Assembly: GCA_016195395.1 (NCBI GenBank)
Contig: JACPZR010000378.1
Location: forward strand, 1-10,789
Origin: Spirochaetia bacterium
GTDB taxonomy: Bacteria > Spirochaetota > Leptospirae > Leptospirales > Leptonemataceae
Reading direction: 5' to 3'
DNA length: 10,789 nt
In this document: positions 1-7,048 of the stretch, one piece after another
Layout of the letters: each line of letters starts with the position of its first letter
Position numbering within the stretch: position 1 is the stretch's first letter
Notes under the pieces: model-generated
The model's database searches: none
What the model was told of the DNA's origin: nothing
The model's input: the letters and a program-made list of their open reading frames with translations, nothing else
Translations under genes and position numbers: made by a program

Positions 1-234
1 ATGGGTGACGTCGTGGGAGACTTGAACCGTCGCCGTGGACGCATCGGCACAATGGATCAGCGCGGGAATGCGCGTGTAGTTCAAGCGGAAGTTCCGCTTT
101 CTGAAATGTTTGGATACGCAACGGACATCCGCAGCTTCTCACAGGGCCGCGCAAGTTACACCATGCAGTTCAAGCATTACGAAGAAGTTCCGTCGAGCAT
201 TGCTCAGGAGCTCGCGGCTAAGGCCGCAGTTTAA
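1..234 (+). CDS. fusA: Elongation factor G, C-terminal fragment (5' end outside window)
   Basis: This is the last 77 codons of EF-G, the GTPase that drives translocation of tRNA and mRNA on the ribosome. What is seen is the C-terminal part (domains IV end and V): a [12 protein letters not shown] segment followed by [27 protein letters not shown] and HYEEVP, all standard for the end of bacterial EF-G. The ATG at base 1 is almost certainly an internal methionine, since full-length EF-G is about 690-700 residues and homologues have a Met before GDV. The GTPase domain lies upstream of the window. The stop is TAA at 232-234, and tuf follows 38 bases later, giving the common fusA-tuf order. The fragment is too short to place this copy among EF-G paralogues, but its position before tuf and the S10 cluster favours the main translational fusA. 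Confidence 0.95.
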   Translation: MGDVVGDLNRRRGRIGTMDQRGNARVVQAEVPLSEMFGYATDIRSFSQGRASYTMQFKHYEEVPSSIAQELAAKAAV

Positions 235-258
235 GTTCTGGTTAGGTTAAGGAAGAAC

Positions 259-264
259 GAGGAG
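259..264 (+). promoter_or_regulatory. Strong Shine-Dalgarno sequence for tuf
   Basis: GAGGAG lies 8 bases before the tuf ATG in the 38-base fusA-tuf gap. It is one of the clearest ribosome binding sites in the window, as expected for the gene of a very abundant protein. I see no promoter-like pair of hexamers in this gap. Confidence 0.75.
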
Positions 265-272
265 TAAAAACA

Positions 273-1475
273 ATGGCAAAGGAAAAATTCGACAGGTCGA
301 AGACTCACGTAAACGTAGGAACCATCGGTCACGTTGACCATGGCAAGACAACGCTCACAGCGGCGATTACGCACGTGCTAGCCAAGAAACTCGGCGGTCG
401 GAATAAGGCCGTGGATTATGGTCAAATCGACAATGCTCCGGAAGAGCGCGAGCGTGGTATTACCATTGCTACCTCTCACCAAGAGTATGAGTCTGAGAAG
501 CGCCACTACGCGCACGTTGACTGCCCGGGCCACGCTGACTATGTGAAGAACATGATCACGGGCGCGGCTCAAATGGACGCCGCAATCCTCGTTGTGTCTG
601 CCACTGACGGTGCTATGCCGCAAACCCGTGAGCACATCCTTCTGGCCAACCAAGTAGGCGTTCCCTACATCGTTGTGTTCCTCAATAAAGTCGACGCCAT
701 CAAAGCAGATGAGCGCGACGAAATGGTGGAACTGGTTCAGGAAGAAGTGAAAGATCTTCTCGTGAAATACGGCTTCCCGAAAGACACTCCGTTTGTTCGT
801 GGTTCAGCTCTGAAAGCCCTCGAAGGCGATGAGACCGACCTCGGCGGACCTGCGATCCTGAAGCTTGTTGAGACTCTCGACACGTACGTTCCGGATCCCA
901 AGCGCGCGGTTGACAAAGACTTCCTCATGTCTGTGGAAGACGTGTTCTCGATCACCGGTCGTGGAACCGTGGCAACTGGCCGTGTTGACCAAGGCAAATT
1001 GAGCCTCAACGAAGAACTTGAACTGGTTGGAATCACCGACACCATCAAGACCGTTGTAACTGGTATCGAAATGTTCCGCAAACAGCTCGACTTCGCACAA
1101 GCAGGGGACAACGTTGGTCTCCTCCTCCGCGGCGTGAAGAAAGAAGACATCCAGCGCGGTCAGGTTCTGGCCAAGCCGGGTTCCATCACCCCGCACAAGA
1201 AGTTTAAAGCTGAAGTTTACGTACTGACGAAAGAAGAAGGCGGACGTCACACTCCGTTCTTTAACAACTATCGTCCTCAGTTCTACTTCCGCACAACGGA
1301 CGTTACCGGAACCATCGTACTGCCCAAGGGCACGGAAATGGTAATGCCCGGTGACAACATCTCCGTGGATGTGGAACTGATTACCCCCATCGCAATGGAT
1401 AAGGGCCTCAAGTTTGCTATCCGTGAAGGCGGCAAGACCGTGGGTTCCGGAGTCGTTGCAGAGATTGTGGAATAA
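273..1475 (+). CDS. tuf: Elongation factor Tu
   Basis: EF-Tu is the cytosolic GTPase that carries aminoacyl-tRNA to the ribosomal A site. At 400 residues it has normal length. The G motifs are visible: GHVDHGKT at 19-26, RGITI with the switch I threonine at 64, DCPGH at 83-87 with the catalytic histidine 87, NKVD at 138-141, and SAL at 178-180. The beta-barrel domains 2 and 3 follow, with [42 protein letters not shown] and the C-terminal [12 protein letters not shown]. The start is fixed by the conserved [10 protein letters not shown] and a strong Shine-Dalgarno. Two substitutions stand out against the sequences I remember: Asn126 where bacteria have LL(A/G)RQVGVP, and Gly50 where DQIDNAPEE is usual. 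The stretch ATSHQEYE resembles leptospiral EF-Tu. rpsJ starts 2 bases after the stop, so tuf is almost certainly co-transcribed with the ribosomal protein genes. Confidence 0.98.
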   Translation: MAKEKFDRSKTHVNVGTIGHVDHGKTTLTAAITHVLAKKLGGRNKAVDYGQIDNAPEERERGITIATSHQEYESEKRHYAHVDCPGHADYVKNMITGAAQMDAAILVVSATDGAMPQTREHILLANQVGVPYIVVFLNKVDAIKADERDEMVELVQEEVKDLLVKYGFPKDTPFVRGSALKALEGDETDLGGPAILKLVETLDTYVPDPKRAVDKDFLMSVEDVFSITGRGTVATGRVDQGKLSLNEELELVGITDTIKTVVTGIEMFRKQLDFAQAGDNVGLLLRGVKKEDIQRGQVLAKPGSITPHKKFKAEVYVLTKEEGGRHTPFFNNYRPQFYFRTTDVTGTIVLPKGTEMVMPGDNISVDVELITPIAMDKGLKFAIREGGKTVGSGVVAEIVE

Positions 1476-1477
1476 CA

Positions 1478-1783
1478 ATGGCACAGCGCAACCGAGTTAA
1501 ATTTAAGGCAATCGATCACAAGTTGATCGACCGCTCTGCCGCCGAGATCGTAGCAAAGGCGCGCAGAACGGGAGCCGAGATCTCCGGACCGATTCCACTC
1601 CCAACAGGAGTGGAGCGGTTCACGGTGCTCCGGTCCGTGCACGTAAACAAAAAGGCGCGTGAGCAGTTCGAAGTTCGGACGCACAAGCGACTCATTGATA
1701 TCATGAACACGAATCCGGACACCGTGGATGCGCTGATGAAGCTGCAGTTGCCCGCTGGTGTGAGTGTAGACATTAAGAGCTGA
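1478..1783 (+). CDS. rpsJ: 30S ribosomal protein S10
   Basis: S10 sits in the head of the small subunit; in other bacteria the same protein, as NusE, joins NusB in transcription antitermination. The 101 residues are the usual length. The family signature is plain: [13 protein letters not shown] near the start, SGPIPLPT in the middle, then [26 protein letters not shown] and the near-invariant ending [15 protein letters not shown]. The ATG falls 2 bases after the tuf stop with only a weak purine-rich stretch (GTGGAA) inside the end of tuf, which suggests reinitiation or coupling to tuf translation. In E. coli rpsJ heads the S10 operon behind a long leader that L4 regulates; no space for such a leader exists immediately upstream here. 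Confidence 0.97.
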   Translation: MAQRNRVKFKAIDHKLIDRSAAEIVAKARRTGAEISGPIPLPTGVERFTVLRSVHVNKKAREQFEVRTHKRLIDIMNTNPDTVDALMKLQLPAGVSVDIKS

Positions 1784-1800
1784 TTTCGGAGCAAAGGGCA

Positions 1801-2424
1801 ATGGCGAAGGGAATTCTAGCACGCAAGATAGGGATGACGCAGACCTTTGATGACAAGGGTCGTATCATTCCAGTCACCGTCCTCGAGGCAGGTCCGTGCC
1901 GCGTAACAGCGGTCCGCACCACCGAGAAGGACAAGTATCAGGCAGTTCAGCTGGCTTTTTCACCTGTGCGTGAAAAGGTTCTGACCAAGGCCGAGATTGG
2001 GCATTTCAAGACGAACGGCCTCCTGCCGCACCGTCACCTGAAGGAATTCCGCGACGCCGGCATGGCTGTTGAAGTCGGCCAGGAAGTAAAAGCTGATATT
2101 TTCGCGCCCGGTGAGATAGTAAAGATCATCGGCATTCGGAAAGGGAAAGGATTCCAAGGCGGCACCAAGCGCCACGGCTTCCACGGGGGACCCGCAACAC
2201 ACGGTTCCAAGTTCCACCGTGAACCTGGATCGCAGAGTGCTCACAGTTTTCCGTCCCGCGTCTTCAAAGGGAAAAGAGCGCCTGGTCATATGGGCGCAAG
2301 CCGTGTCACTGCTGTGCAACTGAAGATTTTCCGCATTGATGTGGAAACAAATTTGATCTTTGTAAACGGACCAGTCCCGGGGCCGCGCCAAGGTATCGTA
2401 GCGATTGAGGCCATGATCCAATGA
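1801..2424 (+). CDS. rplC: 50S ribosomal protein L3
   Basis: L3 is a primary 23S rRNA-binding protein that nucleates 50S assembly and extends a loop toward the peptidyl-transferase centre. At 207 residues it matches the family. It opens with GILARKIGMTQTFDDKGRIIPVTVLEAG. The rRNA-contacting region at 113-165 holds RKGKGFQGGTKRHGF, GPATHGSKFHREPGS and VFKGKRAPGHMG. Against E. coli L3 as I remember it, the two glutamines of GSIGQNQTP, one of which is methylated by PrmB, are both replaced (GSQSAHSFP), so that modification is probably absent. The start is supported by GGAG at 1788-1791 and by the conserved N-terminus. The stop overlaps the rplD start as ATGA, a translational-coupling arrangement. 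Confidence 0.97.
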   Translation: MAKGILARKIGMTQTFDDKGRIIPVTVLEAGPCRVTAVRTTEKDKYQAVQLAFSPVREKVLTKAEIGHFKTNGLLPHRHLKEFRDAGMAVEVGQEVKADIFAPGEIVKIIGIRKGKGFQGGTKRHGFHGGPATHGSKFHREPGSQSAHSFPSRVFKGKRAPGHMGASRVTAVQLKIFRIDVETNLIFVNGPVPGPRQGIVAIEAMIQ

Positions 2425-3053
2425 AAGCTAAGAAGTACGACAAAACGGGCAAGCTCGTAGGCGAAGTGGATTTGCCTGCCTCCGTGTTCGACGGCGAAGT
2501 AAACGTAACCGTGATTCACACGGCCATGCGGACGGAACAACGAAACCGCCGCCAGGGAAGCCGCAGCGTTAAAGGTTTCAGCGATGTAAGCGGCGGTGGT
2601 AAGAAGCCGTGGGGCCAGAAGCACACGGGTAATGCACGCCAAGGTAGTACGCGCGCTCCTCAATGGAGACACGGGGCTACGGTGCACGGACCCAAGCCGC
2701 GCGATTTCCGTGTGAAGTTGAACAAGGATCTGCGGAATCTTGCTTTATCGTCCATTCTAGTGAAGAAGGGCGGCCAAGGCGCGATCAGCATCATGGAAGA
2801 TATGGGGCTGACTGAATTCAGCACCAAGACCGTTTACAGCGCGCTGAAGAAGACGGGCCTGATTCCGGGCAGCCGCATCGCATTTGTTGCGGATACCGAT
2901 GATCTCAAACTGAAGAAGTCAATGGGAAACATTCCCGTTGTGAACTTCATCCACGTGCGCCGGCTCACGGTGCCCGAACTCTATAACAGCGGTCATGTAT
3001 TGATCGCAGACTCCGCGCTCAAGTATATCGCGGATCATTACGGGAGGAAGTGA
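2421..3053 (+). CDS. rplD: 50S ribosomal protein L4
   Basis: L4 binds 23S rRNA and its long loop, with L22, forms the constriction of the nascent-peptide exit tunnel. The 210 residues fit the family. The tunnel loop is recognisable at about 40-105: RNRRQGSRSVKGFSDVSGGG, KKPWGQKHTGNARQGSTRAPQWRHG and HGPKPRDFRVKLNK, matching the usual GGGRKPWxQKGTGxARQGSxRxPQWxGGG pattern with small changes (KHTG for KGTG, RHGATVHG for RGGGVVFG). The C-terminal half shows the typical L4 fold ending HVLIADSALKYI. The ATG overlaps the rplC stop by 4 bases, with GAGG at 2407-2410 as a possible ribosome binding site. L4 is the autogenous repressor of the S10 operon in E. coli; no matching leader is evident here. 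Confidence 0.97.
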   Translation: MKAKKYDKTGKLVGEVDLPASVFDGEVNVTVIHTAMRTEQRNRRQGSRSVKGFSDVSGGGKKPWGQKHTGNARQGSTRAPQWRHGATVHGPKPRDFRVKLNKDLRNLALSSILVKKGGQGAISIMEDMGLTEFSTKTVYSALKKTGLIPGSRIAFVADTDDLKLKKSMGNIPVVNFIHVRRLTVPELYNSGHVLIADSALKYIADHYGRK

Positions 3054-3349
3054 TGGATCTGAACGACGTCATACAGAGTCCCGTCATCACTGAAAAGACG
3101 GAAACCATCAAGAACCCGCGCAAGGATGTGAATCGCTATTCATTCCGTGTGCATCCGGAGGCCAACAAGGAGTCGATCCGACAGGCGCTGCATCACCTCT
3201 TTCAGGTGAAAGCGGTGAAGATCAACGTACTTGTGAATCCCGGCAAGAAGAAGCGCTTCCGCTATAGCAAAATCAAGCTTCCGTCCTGGAAGAAAGCCAT
3301 CGTTACGCTGGCCTCCGGACAGAGCATAGACTTCACGAAGACGGCATAG
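3053..3349 (+). CDS. rplW: 50S ribosomal protein L23
   Basis: L23 lies at the exit-tunnel mouth and forms the docking site for trigger factor and the signal recognition particle. The 98-residue product starts MDLNDVIQSPVITEKT, the standard L23 opening. It continues with NRYSFRVHPEANKESIRQAL, VKINVLVNPGKKKRFR and the C-terminal KKAIVTLASGQSIDF. I chose the ATG at 3053, which shares its A with the rplD TGA stop and follows GGGAGGA at 3042-3048 at good spacing. A GTG one codon earlier (3050) is in frame but would add only an extra residue. The shared stop/start base suggests coupling to rplD translation. Confidence 0.96.
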   Translation: MDLNDVIQSPVITEKTETIKNPRKDVNRYSFRVHPEANKESIRQALHHLFQVKAVKINVLVNPGKKKRFRYSKIKLPSWKKAIVTLASGQSIDFTKTA

Positions 3350-3361
3350 AGGCTATAAGTC

Positions 3362-4204
3362 ATGGGTGTTAAGAAGTTTAGACCAATCACTCCGACACTG
3401 CGCTGGCAGTCGGTTCTGGATTATTCGCAGGTCCGCGATGAGGAGCCCCACAAGCCGTTGCTTGAGATGCTCAACTACAAAGCGGGTCGCAATAACAGGG
3501 GCCGGATTGCTATGCGCCGCAAAGGCGGCCGGAACAAGCGCATGTACCGCATCATCGATTTCAAGCGGGACAAGCAGGGAATTCCCGGCAGCGTCGCCTC
3601 GATTCAGTACGACCCCAATCGTACCGCGAACATTGCTCTAATCAAGTACGCTGACGGCGAATACCGTTACATCATCTCTCCAGATGGTTTGGAAAAAGGG
3701 CAGCAGGTTCTCTCGGGGTCAGGTTCGCCGGTCCGCGTGGGCAACTGCCTTCCATTGGAAGAAGTTCCGTTGGGAACCAACATCCATAACATCGAACTGC
3801 AGCCGGGTCGTGGCGCGCAGATTGCCCGCAGCGCCGGTGGATATGCTACGCTCGCAGCGAAAGAAGGGGAGTATGTATCTCTCAAACTTCCGTCGGGGGA
3901 GATTCGCAAGGTGCACCAGAAGTGCACGGCCGTCATTGGCATTGTTGGAAACTTGGATCACAGCTTGGTGAGCATCGGGAAAGCAGGTCGTGCACGCTGG
4001 ATGGGACGTCGTCCTAAAGTCCGCGGTGTGGCCATGAACCCGATCGATCACCCGCTGGGTGGTGGTGAAGGTAAGAGCTCGGGTGGTCGTCACCCCGTTT
4101 CTCCCTGGGGCCAGCCCACCAAGGGATACAAGACCCGTAAGAAGCGGAACAAATCCAGCACGTTCATCGTGCAGCGCCGCGTGAATAAACGGATCGCGAC
4201 GTAA
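3362..4204 (+). CDS. rplB: 50S ribosomal protein L2
   Basis: L2 is a core 50S protein needed for subunit association and peptidyl-transferase activity. The product is 280 residues, the usual size. Landmarks in order are PHKPLLEML (29-37), AGRNNRGRI (41-49), YRIIDFKRD (62-70), [14 protein letters not shown] (81-94), [10 protein letters not shown] (153-162), [22 protein letters not shown] (207-227), GGGEG (233-237) and [19 protein letters not shown] (241-259). The histidine equivalent to E. coli His229 is present as His230. Two normally rigid motifs are altered. The usual RHxGGGHK is RRKGGRNK (52-59), losing both histidines and one glycine. DHPHGGGEG reads DHPLGGGEG, with Leu232. The start follows GAGG at 3349-3352, which overlaps the rplW stop codon. 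Confidence 0.97.
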   Translation: MGVKKFRPITPTLRWQSVLDYSQVRDEEPHKPLLEMLNYKAGRNNRGRIAMRRKGGRNKRMYRIIDFKRDKQGIPGSVASIQYDPNRTANIALIKYADGEYRYIISPDGLEKGQQVLSGSGSPVRVGNCLPLEEVPLGTNIHNIELQPGRGAQIARSAGGYATLAAKEGEYVSLKLPSGEIRKVHQKCTAVIGIVGNLDHSLVSIGKAGRARWMGRRPKVRGVAMNPIDHPLGGGEGKSSGGRHPVSPWGQPTKGYKTRKKRNKSSTFIVQRRVNKRIAT

Positions 4205-4205
4205 C

Positions 4206-4211
4206 GAGAGG
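4206..4211 (+). promoter_or_regulatory. Shine-Dalgarno sequence deciding the GTG start of rpsS
   Basis: GAGAGG lies 7 bases before the GTG at 4219, within the 14-base gap after rplB. No ATG in frame lies near the conserved S19 N-terminus, so this site supports initiation at GTG. Confidence 0.65.
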
Positions 4212-4218
4212 TATATTT

Positions 4219-4506
4219 GTGGCAAGATCACTGAAAAAAGGTCCTTATGTGGCTGAATCGCTGATGGCGAAGATCAACCGCATGAATGCTGAAAACAACA
4301 AGAAGCCGTTCAAGTCGTGGTCACGACGGTCGACGATTTTCCCCGAGATGATCGGTCACACGATCATGCTCCACAATGGGAATAAGTTCATCCCCGTCTA
4401 CATCCACGAGAACATGGTTGGTCACAAACTGGGCGAATTCTCTCCCACGCGTACGTTCAAAGGACATACGAGCTTGGATAAGAAGGTCAAGGCGGCGCCG
4501 AAGTAA
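4219..4506 (+). CDS. rpsS: 30S ribosomal protein S19 (GTG start)
   Basis: S19 is a head protein of the small subunit that, with S13, contacts the 50S subunit and the A-site tRNA region. The 95 residues begin [10 protein letters not shown] after the initiator, the near-universal S19 N-terminus, which fixes the GTG start; the next in-frame ATG would remove this conserved segment. Other family marks are [45 protein letters not shown] and TFKGH. The C-terminal KKVKAAPK is a lysine-rich tail of ordinary length. rplV starts only 1 base after the stop. Confidence 0.97.
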   Translation: MARSLKKGPYVAESLMAKINRMNAENNKKPFKSWSRRSTIFPEMIGHTIMLHNGNKFIPVYIHENMVGHKLGEFSPTRTFKGHTSLDKKVKAAPK

Positions 4507-4507
4507 C

Positions 4508-4843
4508 ATGGAAACAAAAGCTAGTGCCAAATTTCTCCTGGTCGCGCCGCGCAAGGTACGCCTTGTGGCAGACGAGATCCGTGGATACAGCTACGCGGAA
4601 GCGAGCGACATTTTGAAATTTATCCCCCGGAAGGGCGCGGCCCTTCTGCTTGAGGTGCTGAAATCTGCACGAGCCAATGCGGCTTTTGCAAAGAGCAGCA
4701 TCAAAGACGGGGAGCTGTTCGTGAAGAAAGTGTACGTGGACGGCGGGCCGGTTCTCAAGCGCTTTCGTCCAAGAGCACGCGGTCGCGGGATGCGTCGCCT
4801 CAAGCGGACAAGTCATATTACAGTAGTGTTGAGCGACGAGTAA
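4508..4843 (+). CDS. rplV: 50S ribosomal protein L22
   Basis: L22 lines the exit tunnel opposite L4 through a long beta-hairpin. The 111-residue product opens [26 protein letters not shown], matching the family pattern in which SxRKxRLVxDxIRG follows a short N-terminus. The hairpin and C-terminus read [32 protein letters not shown]. The open frame extends back to 4376, but that part overlaps rpsS out of frame and matches no L22, so the ATG at 4508, one base after the rpsS TAA, is the right start. No strong Shine-Dalgarno precedes it, so coupling to rpsS translation is likely. The KRF of the hairpin, equivalent to the MKR region of E. coli L22 where macrolide-resistance deletions occur, is intact in length. 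Confidence 0.96.
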   Translation: METKASAKFLLVAPRKVRLVADEIRGYSYAEASDILKFIPRKGAALLLEVLKSARANAAFAKSSIKDGELFVKKVYVDGGPVLKRFRPRARGRGMRRLKRTSHITVVLSDE

Positions 4844-4855
4844 CAGGTAAAATTA

Positions 4856-5542
4856 ATGGGTCAAAAAGTAAATCCAATCGGACTGCGCTTGGGCATCACA
4901 CGGAGCTGGGACTCTGTATGGTACGCCAACGAAGATTACACGAAGAACCTGCACGAGGACCTGGCCATCCGCAGGACTCTTGGAAAGCGTTTTAAGCGTG
5001 CCGGCATCGTGAAGACGATCATTGAGCGTTTTCCCGAGAAGATCAACGTGAATATCTACACGGTGCGCCCCGGTGTGATTATCGGGCAGAAAGGCGCGAG
5101 CATCGAAGCTGCCAAAGCGGAGCTCAAAAAGTTCGTCGTAAAACCGCTGTCGCTCAGCATCGTTGAGGTCAAAAAGCCGGAAACCGTGGCCCAGGTGATC
5201 GCCGACACGATTGGTCAACAGCTGGAACAGCGGATGCCCTTCCGTCGTGTGATGAAACAGGCGCTCCGCGGAGCTATGCGGGGCGGCGTTGAGGGCGTGA
5301 AAATCATGGTCTCAGGGCGTCTCAATGGCGCGGACATGTCACGCACAGAGCAATACAAAGATGGTCGCGTACCGTTGCACACACTGCGTGCAAAGATCGA
5401 ATATGCATTCAGCGAAGCGATGACGACGTACGGAAAGATCGGAGTGAAGGTCTGGACCTATCACGGCGACTACCTGCCAGGGCAGGACAAAGTTGAAGAG
5501 GAAACTCTGCCCCGCCGTCAGGGAAGAGGAAACAGGGATTAA
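4856..5542 (+). CDS. rpsC: 30S ribosomal protein S3
   Basis: S3 is part of the mRNA entry channel and contributes to the ribosomal helicase activity on structured mRNA. The 228 residues compare well with the family. The N-terminus [20 protein letters not shown] is diagnostic. A KH domain follows, with the GxxG loop as IIGQKG at 75-80. The C-terminal S3 domain shows [47 protein letters not shown] and a basic ending. A modest AGG at 4845-4847 precedes the ATG by 8 bases, in the 12-base gap after rplV. rplP follows 3 bases after the stop. Confidence 0.97.
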   Translation: MGQKVNPIGLRLGITRSWDSVWYANEDYTKNLHEDLAIRRTLGKRFKRAGIVKTIIERFPEKINVNIYTVRPGVIIGQKGASIEAAKAELKKFVVKPLSLSIVEVKKPETVAQVIADTIGQQLEQRMPFRRVMKQALRGAMRGGVEGVKIMVSGRLNGADMSRTEQYKDGRVPLHTLRAKIEYAFSEAMTTYGKIGVKVWTYHGDYLPGQDKVEEETLPRRQGRGNRD

Positions 5543-5545
5543 GCC

Positions 5546-5959
5546 ATGCTCGCACCTAAGAAGGTAAAATATCGCAAGCGGCAGCGGGGGCGCCTTAAGG
5601 GCAAAGCCACCCGTGGAGCCAGCGTTAGTTTCGGTGAATACGGCTTGAAGGCCATCACATCGGGGCGCTTGACAGCGCGCCAAATCGAAGCTGCACGTCG
5701 CGCCATGACGCGCCGCGTGAAGCGCGGTGGAAAGATCTGGATCAGGATATTCCCTGACCAACCGGTAACGAAGAAGCCGGCCGAGACTCGTATGGGTAGC
5801 GGTAAAGGGAACCCGGAATACTGGGTAGCAGTGATCCGGCCGGGCCGGGTGCTGTTTGAGATCAGCGGGATTGAAGAAATCACGGCTAAGGAAGCGTTCA
5901 GCTTGGCTGCTCATAAACTCCCGATTCGGACGCAATTTGCTAAGAAGGAACTGTTGTAA
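5546..5959 (+). CDS. rplP: 50S ribosomal protein L16
   Basis: L16 organises the aminoacyl-tRNA binding site on the 50S subunit. The 137-residue protein begins [16 protein letters not shown], the standard L16 start, and contains [10 protein letters not shown], the basic [28 protein letters not shown] helix-strand region and the loop [17 protein letters not shown]. Arg82 in this loop corresponds to E. coli Arg81, hydroxylated by RoxA in that species; whether this organism has such an enzyme cannot be seen. The C-terminus [26 protein letters not shown] is typical. The spacing of 3 bases to rpsC and 2 bases to rpmC fits tight co-translation. Confidence 0.97.
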   Translation: MLAPKKVKYRKRQRGRLKGKATRGASVSFGEYGLKAITSGRLTARQIEAARRAMTRRVKRGGKIWIRIFPDQPVTKKPAETRMGSGKGNPEYWVAVIRPGRVLFEISGIEEITAKEAFSLAAHKLPIRTQFAKKELL

Positions 5960-5961
5960 GC

Positions 5962-6363
5962 ATGGGCACGGTATATCACGAAATGACCGATGAGGAGCTG
6001 ACGAAGCAGCTCGAGTTGGCGAAAGCGGAAATGCGTGAACTGCGGTTCACCTACGCAACCGCGCGCTCTCTTCCGGATCCGTCACGGATCGGCAACCTGA
6101 AGCGCAACGTTGCCCGGATTCTCACGGTGAGAAGCGAGCGCACAGCTGGCAAAGCCACTGTGAAGCCGAAATCCGAAAAGACCGCCAAGAAGCTGGAAAA
6201 AGAAGCCAAGCAGTCGAAGGGCGGCAAAGGGGCCGAAAAGTCCAAGGCCAAAGAAGCGCCGAAGGCAAAGGCGGAGCCGAAAGAGAAGGAAGTAAAGGCG
6301 ACGAAAGCGGCGAAGGAACCCAAAGAATCTAAAGCCAAGGACAAGGCGAAGAAAGCCAAGTAG
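5962..6363 (+). CDS. rpmC: 50S ribosomal protein L29 with long lysine-rich C-terminal tail
   Basis: L29 sits beside L23 at the exit-tunnel mouth. Residues 1-60 are a normal L29: MTDEELTKQLELAKAEMRELRFTYATARSLPDP, then NLKRNVARILTVRSER, the two-helix hairpin that makes up most of the usual 60-70 residue protein. The reading frame then continues without a stop for another 73 residues (61-133). This tail uses only T, A, G, K, V, P, S, E, L, Q and D, and 27 of the 73 residues are lysine. It has no aromatic residue or cysteine and is probably disordered. The frame, the clean TAG stop and the good rpsQ ribosome binding site after it argue that the tail is real and not a frameshift. Position between rplP and rpsQ confirms identity. 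Leptospiral L29, as I recall it, has a similar core and a shorter basic tail. The start follows the rplP stop by 2 bases, with AGGA at 5946-5949 upstream. Confidence 0.94.
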   Translation: MGTVYHEMTDEELTKQLELAKAEMRELRFTYATARSLPDPSRIGNLKRNVARILTVRSERTAGKATVKPKSEKTAKKLEKEAKQSKGGKGAEKSKAKEAPKAKAEPKEKEVKATKAAKEPKESKAKDKAKKAK

Positions 6364-6376
6364 TCCGGAGTAGACG

Positions 6377-6643
6377 ATGTCATCAGAGAAAGAAAAGAAA
6401 ACGCGACGCACGATCACTGGCAAGGTGGTTTCCGACAAGATGTCGAAGACACGGGTGATCCTTGTTGAGATGGTGAAGGTTCACCCTTTGCTCAAGAAGG
6501 CTATGCGCAGATCGCAGAAATACAAGATTCACGATGAAAAGAATGAATCCAAAACGGGCGACTTGGTGATAGCAGTGGAAACACGTCCGCTTTCCAAAGA
6601 TAAGCGTTATAGACTGCAGAAGATCGTGGAGGGTGCGTCATGA
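6377..6643 (+). CDS. rpsQ: 30S ribosomal protein S17
   Basis: S17 is a small OB-fold protein that binds 16S rRNA early in 30S assembly. The 88 residues show the family pattern: [71 protein letters not shown] in overlapping short blocks, with TGxVxSDKMxKT and HPLxxK as the clearest marks. A short basic N-terminus (SSEKEKKTR) precedes the fold. GGAG at 6367-6370, 6 bases before the ATG, supports the start. The stop overlaps the rplN start as ATGA, so S17 and L14 are likely translationally coupled across the S10/spc block boundary. Confidence 0.97.
   Translation: MSSEKEKKTRRTITGKVVSDKMSKTRVILVEMVKVHPLLKKAMRRSQKYKIHDEKNESKTGDLVIAVETRPLSKDKRYRLQKIVEGAS
6627..6631 (+). promoter_or_regulatory. Shine-Dalgarno sequence of rplN inside rpsQ
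   Basis: GGAGG lies within the last codons of rpsQ, 8 bases before the rplN ATG. In E. coli the spc operon begins with its own promoter before rplN; here the rplN start overlaps the rpsQ stop, so rplN has a ribosome binding site but no separate leader. Confidence 0.7.
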
Positions 6644-7032
6644 TTCAACAGGAAACATACCTCGACGTCGCGGACAACACGGGAGCCCGGAAGGTTTTGT
6701 GTATTCGTGTCCTTGGCGGCAGCGGAAGACGTTATGCCTCCGTAGGCGACGTTATCGTTGTGGCTGTGAAAGATGCGCAGCCCGCGTACGGAAAGAAAGA
6801 TGCCACCGGCAAAAAGGTGCATGCCAAAGCAGTGCAGCGGGCCGTTGTCGTGCGGACGAGAAAGGAAATCCACCGCGCCGACGGATCTTTGATCCGGTTT
6901 GATGACAATGCGTGCGCACTGATTGATGATAAGCTGAACCCCAAAGGGACGCGTATCTTTGGGCCCGTGGCCCGTGAACTTCGGGACAAGAAATTCCTGA
7001 AGATTGTTTCTCTAGCGCCGGAAGTACTGTAA
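6640..7032 (+). CDS. rplN: 50S ribosomal protein L14 with enlarged loop
   Basis: L14 lies at the subunit interface and contacts 16S rRNA. The start [27 protein letters not shown] and the end [28 protein letters not shown] are near-universal. The length is 130 residues against about 122-123 in most bacteria. The difference is an insertion of about 8 residues in the loop at 49-62 ([14 protein letters not shown]), between VKDAQP and QRAVVVRT. The rest, including [18 protein letters not shown], aligns without gaps except for minor changes. In the ribosome this loop is near the interface where L14 meets L19 and the silencing factor RsfS, so its size may matter, but that is inference. Leptospiral L14, as I recall it, has a similar loop. 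The ATG overlaps the rpsQ stop. Confidence 0.96.
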   Translation: MIQQETYLDVADNTGARKVLCIRVLGGSGRRYASVGDVIVVAVKDAQPAYGKKDATGKKVHAKAVQRAVVVRTRKEIHRADGSLIRFDDNACALIDDKLNPKGTRIFGPVARELRDKKFLKIVSLAPEVL

Positions 7033-7048
7033 CGGCAGGTATATTGTG

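Noticed and set aside
1..3. ATG at base 1 as a true gene start
   Set aside because: The downstream sequence is the C-terminal part of EF-G and the methionine is an internal residue of that protein; the window simply begins there.
804..1484. 226-codon open frame on the - strand across tuf
   Set aside because: It is entirely antisense to the well-supported EF-Tu gene, and its translation resembles no family I know. Long antisense frames are common opposite strongly codon-biased genes.
4376..4507. Upstream in-frame extension of rplV (44 codons)
   Set aside because: It overlaps rpsS out of frame and matches no L22 N-terminus. The ATG at 4508 gives the normal L22 start.
5669..5674. TTGACA, a perfect -35-like hexamer inside rplP
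   Set aside because: No TATAAT-like box lies at 16-18 bases downstream, and the string is explained by the codons of the L16 gene.
5339..5935. 198-codon open frame on the - strand across rpsC and rplP
   Set aside because: It is antisense to two certain ribosomal protein genes, has no recognisable domain and no independent context.
6051..6438. Two - strand frames opposite the L29 tail, one very rich in Phe, Leu and Arg, suggesting a membrane protein
   Set aside because: The hydrophobic composition is the direct complement of the lysine codons (AAG/AAA to CTT/TTT) in the sense gene. No ribosome binding site or family match supports it.
6633..6902. Second + strand frame (89 codons) inside rplN
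   Set aside because: It is an out-of-frame shadow of L14 with no family resemblance; the arginine/cysteine-rich composition is typical of a wrong-frame translation.
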